From assembly GCA_038049695.1 (NCBI GenBank), contig CP142460.1, positions 34,320,001 through 34,384,000 of the forward strand: a stretch of 64,000 nucleotides of DNA, in the 5' to 3' direction. The notes beneath the pieces were generated by a model. That model was not told the origin of the DNA and searched no databases. It was given only the letters and a program-made list of their open reading frames with translations. The position numbers and the translations under genes are program-made. Below, piece by piece: positions 33,744 to 45,073 of this stretch. Position 1 is the stretch's first letter, and each line of letters opens with the position of its first letter. This DNA is from Cinnamomum chago (Eukaryota; Streptophyta; Magnoliopsida; Laurales; Lauraceae).

Positions 33744-35548
33744 TCATACCTCATCTCTAATCATGCTAGATCAGCAATCTAGATCTAATCTTTGCATGAG
33801 ATGCGAAGAGGATAAACTTAAGGCTATGTAAGGATCAATTATGATTGGGTTTGCTTACCTTTTAGATCCATGTTTGGAATGTCACGAAAGGGTTTAACTA
33901 TGATGGAAAGATGGTAGGAAGTCATTTGATGGTATTTGGAATCATTAGAAAGAGTTTGAGATCAGTTGGTTGAGATTTGTGAAAAACCCAATTTTTGGTG
34001 GTCGTCAGGTCGGCTAACGGACTTGGTCAGGTCGGCTAGCCGACTGCTGAAAAAAAATTTCTAATTTTTTAATCCGAGTTTTCTTTTGGGATCCTATCTT
34101 TCCACTATGGTTTGGCATCCTGGTTTTGTCAGTTTCTTGGTTGTATGTGATACTAACTTGCAGGTGATTTTGTCCTCTCCATGTGGCCCGCAAGTCTTTT
34201 ACCATCTTTATATGGTTGATGGTTATTTTGGGCAACTTGTAAAGAGCATCAAGGTTTCCTTGGTTTCCCGTGAAAGGGCAAGGCATGATGAATTTCCCTA
34301 CAACCCTTTTATTTCCATGTAAGTCTCATAATTGAGGCATAGAAATTTATGTAATTTTTCTAAATTTGTAAATTCTGGCAATGTCCGAGACGAAGAATGT
34401 CGCGACCCCGGATCGGGCCCGCAGGCCTAATCCGGGATCGGGACGCTAATGAAAGGGATAAGATGATGAATGATGGATTGCCATTGTACACATAACATAA
34501 GTGTATTTATTTACCTCTACGTACACAAGTCATCGAAAAATGAGATACTACCCGTACACGTGATTTCCCACAGGTGTCCGCATTGAGGATATCACATCAA
34601 CATAATATATTTTTTGTAAACTGCGGAAGCGTGTAGCAAATCTAATTCACACATACATATCCAAATAGCAAGACTGATAACACATTTATATAACAAAATA
34701 TCAGAGTGAGTAATGATCATTAGTGCTTTCCCTAAAATTAACATTAAGGTTTATACAAAAGATCAATTAGCTTTTCAATCCCCAAAAGAAATAAAGGCCA
34801 ACAACGGCCAATACTTCTCAAACAATAACCCAAAAGAATGGTTAATCACGATCCCCAAAATGTGTCGTAACTCAAGCAACCGAATGTCTAGACAACATCA
34901 TCGGCGTGCCACTCAACTAAGCACTGCGGTTCACCGACCGCCTCCTCAAGCTCCTTGTCAAGGTAACCGGCAATTGGACCTGAGTATAAAAAATTGGGTC
35001 AAACGCAATGGTTTGGTAGGTGGGTGAAAGGATATAACAATATAACAATAATTAGATTTACTTTGGAAAAGCATTGTAACCTGTCTGAACAATAATCTCT
35101 ATGAAAGGAATAAACATTTATTCAAAACATGTATGCAATATAAAAGCATGAGAAGGTATCTAAGGAATCAGGGAACAAGCAAGATGACAGCCACACAAAG
35201 TTAAGTCTTCTATCACTGAAGTGACAAGAGCATATCGGGGCGTTGATCTCAGTCACACAATGGAAAGAGATTCAATGAAATACACATATACATATAATAA
35301 TACGGGACATGACCACGGTAGTGAGTCGGGCATTAGGAACTACGGGACAAGACCACGGTAATAAACCGGGTAGCAGGATCCAAACTGCAGCTGGCGGGAC
35401 AAGAGGGGGATCTCCAAGTCGGTGGATCAAACCGACAAGGTTATCCAAGTTTAGTGGTGCAGACTCATAGGTCAAGTAATAGAAATCGGGACATGTATAA
35501 AATCTGTCAAGTGTAAGTACATAGACGGCGGTGCTCAAAAGCATAATT

Positions 35549-38381
35549 TGTTAGACACCAACCCAGACTAATTCGATTAGTGAGTGTTTAGTGTGTGTTT
35601 CGTCATAAGTGGGTTTAGTTATCGTTGGGTTAGAAATAATTAGTTTTAGTCCTGGATATAGCTTTGGGAATTTTGAGAACGTTTAGTGTTAGTCAGGCAC
35701 GCTCAGGAAGGCCTGAGTGCACGTGTAAGCTTGGGAGGATCGTATTGGTTTTTCCGTTTCTAATTGCGATTTTGATTTCATTTGAATGGTTTTATTAGTT
35801 GTTACGACTTTCATATTTAGTCCATTCGTGTTTGAAGCCCAAAATCCAAGTTTTGGCCCAAAAAGGGTAAAATTGTCTTTTATGCACAAATCTAGACACA
35901 AATTTCAAAATCTCAAACCATGTCAAAAATATACTTTTTGGAAACTAGATATTTCGAGGATCATTTTATCCTTCTTTGTCAAGTTCATTCGAGGCCCGCA
36001 AGATCATGTTTTCAATAATACAAGATTTGGCCATTTGGGCCCCATTTGCTAGGATTTAAGTCAACTCTTTCCCTCTTTCCCTCTTTTCACTCTCAAACCC
36101 TAACCCTAGAGCAGCCAAGAAGAGAAAGCCTTTTCTTTCCACTTTATTCTCTTAAATGATCAAGCTAGAAGACTCCAAATGGAATTCCAAGACCATCATC
36201 TTCTTCCTCTCATCCCAAGCTTTCCATTGATACAAATTTCTTGAAGTTTCTAGTTGGGCAAGAGCTCCATTTTCTTCCTTCTCTCTTGTTTGGCCTTTTT
36301 TAGGTAAGAGCTCCAACCCATCTCTTTAACGGAGCCTTTTTGGTTCCTAAAGATCTTGTTTTTCATGTTGCAAACCCTTTTGTGAAAATGGGTTCCTTGT
36401 TTTCAAGTTTGAGTGAGTTTTGAATGGTTTTCATGGGTTTTGTAGTCTTTGGATTAGCTTGAGTGGAAGTGCTTGAAGGAGGTTGTGACATCTTGGACTA
36501 AGACAAGTAACCAATCTAGGATGGATGATAGCATTTGTGCATTTGATTTGTTTTCTTTTCATTCTTCTCATTTCATTGGAAATCTCTGTCTTGAATGGAA
36601 ATTTGGGAATTTTGTTGTAGATTGAAGAATGGGAATGTGATGTCTCAAGTTGTGCTATGAAATGTGTGTTTTATCCCTTGGAGAGCTTGTAGGCTCAGGG
36701 AAGTGCAGGTTGAAGGAGAAATAAGAAGAAGAGAAGAAGAAAATGTGAAAATCTGACTTGAAATGCACTGTCCATGCAGTGTCGGTCAGCTCGTCGGTCG
36801 ACCGACAGCCCACAGAACTCAGTTTGCTCCTTTTCCCGACACCTACATTTAGCCGAGACAGACTTCGGTCAGTTGTCGGCTGACCGACACTTTCACTTCG
36901 GTCGACCGACAGCCAACCGAAGCCAGTTCGGCTCCTTTTCCCGAGAGCAGAGGTTTTCGGGGCAAATCTGTCTGTCAGCTCGTCGATCAGCTGTCAGCTA
37001 GCCGACATACCCCACCTCGGTCGACCTAGAGGTGACCGAAACTCCATTATGAGATGTTTTAGAAGGATTTCTACAAGAATGAAAACTAGAATATGTTATG
37101 GGACTTTTAGCCTGACATTGTGTGATTGAAACCGAAGATGCCTTTAACTTCGAGGGCACCTACTTCTCTTACAATTTCAATAATTGGGTTTCAATTACAC
37201 AAGGGTCAACCAGAGGTCCTAACATATGCTTATAGACTTTGCTTTCGAACATTAGTTTTGATGCAATAAGTATTATCGTGTACTCGTTTTGTAATTAAGT
37301 ATAAGCTCGTTTGAAAATTGTTTTGCGGATAAAAAGGGGATCACTTCTTAAGCGTGTTTCGCATATGTATACTTATGCCTCTTGCTAGTCGTGTCTTGTT
37401 TAGTTCTGACAAGTGATTTCCCCCTTCAAGATTGATTTGTTTTAAGACGTGTTTCGTTGTGTTTCGTGCATTCATGAATTTAAGTGAACACCACTGAGCT
37501 TGGACTGCCCTTTCAGTTTGATCCACTGTCTGGGGGTCCTTAAACATGTGGACTGTCTGCAGATTGGTCGTGTATTTTATTACACATTGTGTGTGTCCGG
37601 TTCCGCGGCCGGAATCCCTGTATTTGTGGGAATCATGTCGTGATTTATTATGTATATCGTGCCTGTCGTGCGTGCTTGCTCTTTTCATTATAAATGATAG
37701 AGAAAGGATGGCCTCATTGTAGAATGTGACTATTCATGATATTATAAGTATTCATGCTAGCTTTGCTCGTATTTTGAAATGTACCTTAGTCATGTAACTG
37801 TTTACAATTTAATAAAATGTCTTTACATGATTCTTTAAACACTTACTTACATGCTCATACTTAAATTGATTACCTGCCAAACCGTTGTGTTTGATCCTTG
37901 TATGTTGGTGCCCAGGTGCAGGTGACGTTGCGTTTGAGGAGGAGCATCCGGAGGAGGCTCTTGAGCCACCCCTAGTCCGAGAGTGGCAACCCGACGATGT
38001 CAACTAGACGTCGGGCGGGTTCTTGAGTTGCGTTTCATTTTGTCATGGGTTCCTTTTGGTTATTTTGAGAATTGTATTGGCCCCTATTGGCCTCTTATGG
38101 GATGTAACTAAACTTAATTACCTTTTTGTGTTAGTCTCATAATTACCATGTTAACTCCTTTCTTGTGATAATATGTCTTGATATTATTTTTTCATAGCAC
38201 TTAAAGTTTTATTGGTGCTTATCTTGATGTGACTTGCTATACGCTTCTGCAAACTTGATCGTGTGAGACAGATTTCGTGTGTTTCGGGAATCCTCACCGC
38301 GGGAACCTGTGGGAAAACACCAAACCACAAACACCAAACTATCAACGTCGTGGGCCCAGGATTCGTTCCGGGGTCGCGACA
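35549..38381 (+). repeat. G1 5' LTR (2,833 bp)
   Basis: Starts TGTTAGACACCAACCC (other copies have GACCCCGACCC) and ends GGGGTCGCGACA. It is colinear with C1, C2 and both G2 LTRs. A palindromic island lies at about 36775-37040. Confidence 0.93.
36775..37040 (+). repeat. palindromic island in the G1 5' LTR (GGTCGACC type)
   Basis: CGGTCGACCGACAG, CGGTCAGTTGTCGGCTGACCG and related words, separated by GGCTCCTTTTCCCGA-type spacers, at the LTR offset of the C1 and C2 islands. It is about 45 bp shorter than the same island in the 3' LTR of this element. Confidence 0.82.
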
Positions 38382-38384
38382 GGA

Positions 38385-38396
38385 CTGGTATTAGAG
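38385..38396 (+). other. G1 primer binding site
   Basis: CTGGTATTAGAG, 3 bp after the LTR; one base differs from the tRNA-Met-type site of the sister copies. Confidence 0.85.
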
Positions 38397-38548
38397 TGGG
38401 ACTTGTTTCAGGCACTTAAAAGAAACTAGAAAGGTCTTAGGAACGTGACGAGGATTCATGAGTTCGATAGATTCGTTTGGTATAGGACCTTAGAAACCCT
38501 TATACCATGTTTATTGTGTACTGACACCTTGTTTTACAGCATCATGCC

Positions 38549-40567
38549 ACAATGGATTGTTTTAGTAAAACCATAACATTCAGATTCCAAGGACCACAAG
38601 CATAATTGATATTTCAGGGCAATAGGAAGAAAACTTAGGCAGGATTTATTTCAGTGTTGAAAGTAAACTGATTAGTTCAGAGTGGGTGTCAGGCTTTTAT
38701 TGCGTTTATCACGGAGGATAAATAGTCACAAGGGGTGGAGGATATCCCCATTGTGTGTGAATTTCCGGATGTTTTTCCAGAAGAAATCCCGGGATTACCA
38801 CCAATTAAAGAAGTTGAGTTCACGATTGAGCTCCTTCCAGGGATGGCTCCGATCTCTATTGCACCATACAGAATGGCTCCAGCAGAAATGGGTGAATTAA
38901 AACTCCAGTTGCTGGATTTGTTGAGCAAAGACTTTATTAGGCCAAGTGTTTCACCTTGGGGAGCACCAGTGTTATTTGTGAAAAAGAAAGATGGAAGTCT
39001 GAGAATGTGCATTAACTACAGAAAATTGAACCATGTGACCATGAAGAACAAGTATCCATTGCCAGGGATAGATGTATTATTTGATCAATTGCAAGGAGCA
39101 GCCTATTTTTCCAAGATAGACTTGAGATTAGGGTACCATCAGTTGAGAGTTAGAGACTCAGATGTTCAGAAAACGGCTTTTAGAACAAGATATGGGCACT
39201 ACGAGTTCTTAGTGATGCCCTTTGGTTTGACGAATGCACCTGCAGTCTTTATGGCTCTTATGAACAAAGTCTTTGCACCCTATTTGGATCACTCTACAGT
39301 AGTATTCATTGATGACATCCTTGTGTATTCCAAGAGTAAGAAGGAGCATGAAGAACATTTGAGGACAGCGTTATAGCTTTTGAGGGACAACCAGCTTTAT
39401 GCAAAACTTAGTAAGTAAGAATTCTGGTTAGAGCAAGTTGCTTTTCTAGGCCACATCATCTCCAGAGAAGGTTTAACAATTGATCCAGCCAAGATAGAGG
39501 CAGTTGTTAATTGGGTGAGACCAAGCAGTGTAACTGAAATCAGAAGCTTTTTGGGGTTAGTAGGCTACTACAGAAGATTTGTCCAAGGTTTTTCATCCAT
39601 CGCAGCACGATTGACGAAGTTGACCAGGAAGAATGTCCCATTTGTTTGGACCGAAAGTGTGAGACAAGTTTTCAAGAGTTGAAAGGAAGGTTAGCCACAG
39701 CTCCAATCCTTACATTACCATCGGGCATTGGCGGATTTATTGTTTATATAGATGCTTCGAATGTGGAACTAGGTTGTGTATTGATGCAGGATGGCTAGGT
39801 TGTGTATTGATGCAGGATGGCAAGGTGATTGCTTATGGCTCGAGACAGTTGAAGGATCATGAGAAGAACTATGCGACTCATGACTTGGGATTGGCGACAG
39901 TTGTTTTTGCTTTGAAGATGTGGAGACACTACCTGTATGGAGGGAAATTTGAAGTCCATTCAGATCACCGAAGTTTGCAATATTTGTTCTCGCATAAGGA
40001 TTTAAATATGAGACAGAGATGGTGGATGGAGTATATCAAGGATTATGATTTCCCAATCAAGTATCATCCAGGCAAAGTGAATGTTGTAGCTGATGCATTG
40101 AGCAGAAAATCAGTGGTCATGGCCAGTTTGGGAGGAATTGGTGTTTTACAGCAGATTGAAGAGTTGGGTGTGGAAGTGCAAACCCTGAAACTGGGTGCAA
40201 TGTTAACAAACATGACAATATTAGAACCTACCTTCATCCAGAGGATCAAGGAAAGTCAGTTGCAAGACCAAGACTGGGCAAAGATAGTAGAACATCCCAT
40301 AGAACATCTAGATTTCAAGATGGTGAATGGGGTACTGTATTTTCGTGACCGGTTGTGTTTACAAAATGTGGATGATTTGAAGAGTGAAACAACGAATGAA
40401 GCTCACAACACAAGGTACTCGATGCATCCGAGTAGCATGAAGATGTACCACAATTTGAAGAATAGATTTTGGTGGAACAACATGAAGAGAGAGATAGCAG
40501 CTTTTGTGTCCCGTTGTCTGACTTGTCAGCTGATTAAAGCAGAGCATCAGAAGCCCCCATGTTTGTT
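38549..40567 (+). pseudogene. G1 pol, first part: reverse transcriptase, RNase H, start of integrase
   Basis: Reverse transcriptase core from about 38735 ([32 protein letters not shown], catalytic FIDDILVYS). RNase H follows ([16 protein letters not shown], then [15 protein letters not shown]), then the integrase HHCC-type finger ending CLTCQLIKAEHQKPP. Lesions: stops at 38603, 38636, 38723, 39374 and just after (AKLSK stop EFWL), and a 26-bp tandem duplication (39771-39796 and 39797-39822) that shifts the frame. Everything upstream from the gag start codon to the protease/RT junction is missing, with the junction in ATCATGCC at 38541-38548. The gene resumes at 54708 beyond G2. Confidence 0.92.
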
Positions 40568-41187
40568 ACAACTGTCGCGACCCCGGAACGGATATCGGGC
40601 CCGCGATGATTATTTTTCTGTTGTTATGTTTGTTTGTTTTCCCACAGGTTCCCGCGGTGAGGATTCCCGAAACACGCGGAATCTGTATCACACGATCAAG
40701 TTTGCGGAAGCGTGTAGCAAGTCACGTCAAGATAAGCACCAATAAATTTTTAAGTGTTATGGCAAATAATATCAAGACATAGTATCAAAAGAAATGAGTT
40801 AACATGGCATTCCCATCATAATTCAAGTTATGAGACTAACACAAAAGTAAGTTAAGTTTAGTTACATCTCATAAGAGGCCAACAAAGGCCAATACAATTC
40901 TCAAAATAACAAAATGAACCCATGACAAAATGAAACGCAACTCAAGAAACCGCCCGACGTCTAGTTGACATCGTCGGGTTGCCACTCTCTAACTAGGGGT
41001 GGCTCAAGAGCCTCCTCTGGACGCTCCTCCTCAAAGGCAACGTCACCTGCACCTGGGCACCAACATACAAGGGTCAAACACAACGGTTTGGCAGGTAATC
41101 AATTTAGGCATGAGCATATAAGTAGTAAATGTTTAAGGAAACATATAAAGACATTTTCCTAAATTGTAAACAGTTACATGACTAAGG

Positions 41188-42791
41188 TGTTGGAATATAG
41201 GTGGGCCTTCCATACAGGTTTCAAAAACTTTTGACCCACTTAATGCAGGGATCAATTGTCTAGAATGCAACAAACCCAATCTAGGATGCAATTCCCTCAA
41301 TCTCATAGCCATGTACAGCAACAAACACTATCTAGAAGATAGAAAACAGAACATAAACATGCTCCCACGAAATACACAACATACAAGGATGTAGATATAC
41401 CTTTGGAGCTTTATTGTGCTCTAATGGAGGATTTGATTTCTTTACTTTGGTGATGAACAACTTCACAATCCAAATCAGAATCTTCAACTCCTTTTGATCT
41501 TCCAACGCTATGTCCCGTATTAGATCTCTTTTCTCAAGAAGATGGTGGAATCCTCAAGAGAAAACCCTACTAGTAACTCTAAGGAACCAAAGGTGAAAGA
41601 GAGGGGAACTTTGAGAGGAAGATGACTTGTACAACTCTTGCACAAGGGGCTGAAAAGTGCTCTTATTATTATACACGAATTTGAGAGGAGTATTCCTCTA
41701 TTTATAGCCCTCCATAAATCCTCTTTTCCTATTTGAAATAGAAGTTTAACTCCCATTACAAATTAGTAAACATCTCCCTTACTAATTGCCATAGAAGTCT
41801 TACTTCCACAACTATTAGTAACTTTCTCCTTTCTAATTAAAATAGAAGTCCTACTTCCATTATTAATTAGTAGCTTACCATTACCACTATTAGAAGTCTC
41901 ACTTCAAATAGAAATAGTAACCTTCCTTTTAGAGTTTAAGTAGAATTAGTATCTTTCTAATATATTGGGCTAGCGTGGGGACCACTAGGGATTCCTTAGA
42001 AAGTTGGCTCCAACTGGGACACGCGACCCCACATCTCATGTGCAATCCGGGCCCATAGTTAATTGCAAATAACTCCACTAAATAAATGCAATTGCACTCC
42101 AGTCTTAGGAATAAATATCAATGAAGACCCTAAACTTCCACAGTACCACAAGTAGGCCCCTCCATCTATATCCATGGATCAAATGGACCTGTCCACCAAA
42201 TTAGATCCATATCTTATTATCCTTGAGCCCCAATTAATTATAATGATCATTTGGTACCGATCCAATTAACTCTTAATCGGAATGGGTGCACACTTACCAA
42301 TGATAAATCCATTAATTGGCACAAGGGGATATTAAAGATGGATTCCATCTTGACCATTGAATGTTCCCACAGCTCTACTACCACGTACCCAAATCACCGA
42401 GGTGTTGACCTACAATTGGCCTCACTCATTGGTGACTCAAAGTAAATGAATAGATATAAACTTGAGTTCATTAATGTCTCAGGATTATGAGCCTATTGCT
42501 AGGGAATTATGAGAGCAGACCTTAAATAAAGACAGTGTATATAAGGTGCTTTTCATGGTCCTTCAATACATCCAATGTACCAGCATCATGATCAAGAATC
42601 TTACATTCTGATGATCGAGATAAATCACACTATCTCATAGTGATCAAAATGCTGCAACCTTGTCAGATGAGGTGTCCAATCTCATCACTGGTTGTGAAGA
42701 TATTTAAGTATAAGATTTGTAATACATATCTCCTGTATGTGGATCTCATCCATACACATGTATTACATCTAGTATACTTGTGGACTCCGGT
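41188..42791 (-). mobile_element. solo LTR A3 of the A family (1.6 kb), inside the G2 3' LTR
   Basis: Window-strand start TGTTGGAATATAGG matches the reverse complement of the A LTR end. The body aligns with A1 and A2, and TAAGG flanks it at 41183-41187 and 42792-42796. The other end (GGACTCCGGT) does not match the TGTTAG start of A1 and A2 and lacks a clean CA, so that terminus is altered. Confidence 0.82.
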
Positions 42792-43534
42792 TAAGGTACA
42801 TTTCAAAATACGAGCAAAGCTAGCATGAATACTTTTAATATCATGAATAGTTACAATCCACAATGAGCCCATCCTTTCTCTATCATTTATAATGAAAGAG
42901 CAAGCACGCACGACAAGCACGATAAACATAATATAATCACGACACGATTCCCACATATACGGGGATTCCGGCCGCGGAACCGGACACGCACGATGTGTAA
43001 CAAAATACACGACCAATCTGCAGATAGTCCACATGTTTAAGGACCCCCAGACAGTGGATCAAACTGAAAGGGCAGTCCAAGCTCAGTGGTGTTCACTTAA
43101 ATTCATGAATGCACAAAACATGCGAAACACTGTCTAAACATGTCGAGATAAAAGGGGAAAATCACTTATCAAAACACGACAAACACGACTAGCAAAAGGC
43201 ATAATTAATATGCATAACACGCTTAGGAAGTGACCCATTTTTTTCACTTTTGGAACAAATCTTCAAACAAGCTTGTACATAACATTCAAAACGAATACAC
43301 AATGATATTCATTGTATCAAAAGTTAAAGTACAAACACAAAGTCTATCAAGCACATGTAAGGACCTTTGGTTGATCTTTGTGTAAACGAAACCCTAAATG
43401 TTGGAATTAAAAGAGAATCAGTGCCTTGGAAGTTCAAAGACATCTCAGGTTTCGAGTGCACAATATCAGGCTAAAGGTCACTTAACATGTTCTAGTTTTC
43501 ATCCTTACAAATATTCTTCAAAATGGGCAATGGT

Positions 43535-43860
43535 GTCAATTCGGTCAGCTCGCGGTCAGATGTCGGCTAGCCGAACTAGGATCTGGCAGCTAGCCGCTAG
43601 CTGACCGACAGGTTGACCACTGGAAATCCAGGTCCAAATGCAGCTCTCTGGAAAAGAAACCGAATTGACTTCGGTTGGCTTGCGGTTAGCCGAAATGGGA
43701 CTTGGCGGCTAGCCGTAAGTTGACCGTAGGGCTGACCGCTGAACCCTGATGCACATGCAAGCTTCTGGAAAAGGAACCGCCGAGCTCGGTCAGCTCGCGG
43801 TTAGCCAAAATGGGGATTTCGGCTAGCCGCCAGCTGACCAACGGCTGACCGAAACTGCAC
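43535..43860 (-). repeat. palindromic island in the G2 3' LTR (GGCTAGCC type)
   Basis: CGGTCAGCTCGCGGTCAG, GTCGGCTAGCCG, CGGCTAGCCG and GCTGACCG words in three to four units with TCTGGAAAAG(G/A)AACCG spacers, the reverse complement of the spacer in C1. Confidence 0.82.
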
Positions 43861-45073
43861 GGGAAGTGCATTTCCATTCAAATCTTCACATTTTCTTCTT
43901 CCCTTCTTCTTATTTCTCCTTCAACCTGCACTTTCTTGACCCTACAAGCTCTCCAAGGGATAAAACACACATTTCATAGCATAAATTGAGACATCACATT
44001 CCCATTCTTCAATCTAAAACAAAATCCCAAAATTTTCCATTGAAGACAGAAATTTCCAATGAAATGAGAAGAATGAAAAAAAATCAAATCAAATGCACAG
44101 ATGCTATCATCCATCCTAGATTGGTTACTTGCCTTAGTCCAAGATGTCACAAACTTCTCCAAGAACTTCCACTCAAGCTAATCCAAAGACTACAAAACCC
44201 ATGAAAACCAAACAAAATTCACTCAATCTTGAAAACAAGGAAATCATTTTCACAAAAGGGTTTGCAATATGAAAAACACGATCTTTAGGAACCAAAAGGG
44301 CTCCATTAAAAGGATGGGTTGGAGCTCTTACCTAGAAATGCGTAAACTTGAGAGAAGGAAGGAAATAAAGATCTTGCCCAACTAGAAACTTCAAGAAATT
44401 TGCATCAATGAAAAACTTGGGATGAAAGGAAGATGATGATGGTCTTGGAATTCCATTTGGAGTCTTCTAGCTTGATCATTCAAGAGAAATAAAGTGGAGA
44501 GAAAGGGTTTCTCCTCTTGGCTGCTTTAGGGTTAGGGTTTAAGAGTGAAAGAGGGAAAGAGGGAAAGAGTTGACTCAAACCCTAGCGAGTGGGGCCCAAT
44601 GGCCAAATCTTGCATCAATGAAAACATGATCTTGCCGGCCTCGAATGAACTCGATGAAGAAGGATAAAATGATCATCGAAATATCTAGTTTCCAAAAAGT
44701 ATATTTTTGACATGGTTTTGAGATTTCAAAATTTGTGTCCAGATTTGTGTATAAAAGACAACTTTACCCTTTTTGGGCCAGAACTTGGGTTTTTGGGCTT
44801 CAAACATGAATGGGCTGAAAACGAAAGTTATAACACATAGTAAAATCATTCAAATGAAATCAAAATCACAATTAAAAAAGGAAACCGATACGATCCTCCC
44901 AAGCTTACACGTGCACTCAGGCCTTCCTGAGTGTGTCTAACACTAAACGTCCTCAAAATTCCCAAAGCTATATTCAAGACTAAACTAATTATTTCTAACC
45001 CAACGATAACTAAAACCACTTAGGACTAAACACTTACTAATCACACACTAATCGAATTAGTTTGGGTCGGGGT

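Larger units (their letters stand above)
15738..34397 (+). mobile_element. LTR retrotransposon A1: 5' LTR split by nested A2, then partial internal region
   Basis: The LTR of about 1.73 kb runs 15738-17363 and resumes at 33628-33730, where it is followed at once by a tRNA-Met-type primer binding site (33733-33743). The gap is filled by solo LTR A2 with its GGGAT duplication. A TATA box lies at about 16958 (TATAAAAGGG). The internal region 33731-34397 is non-coding as far as it is visible and is then cut by the D2 LTR at 34398. The 3' LTR is not in the window. The internal stretch contains a short palindromic island at 33996-34050 (GGTCGGCTAACGG and GGTCGGCTAGCCGAC). Confidence 0.8.
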
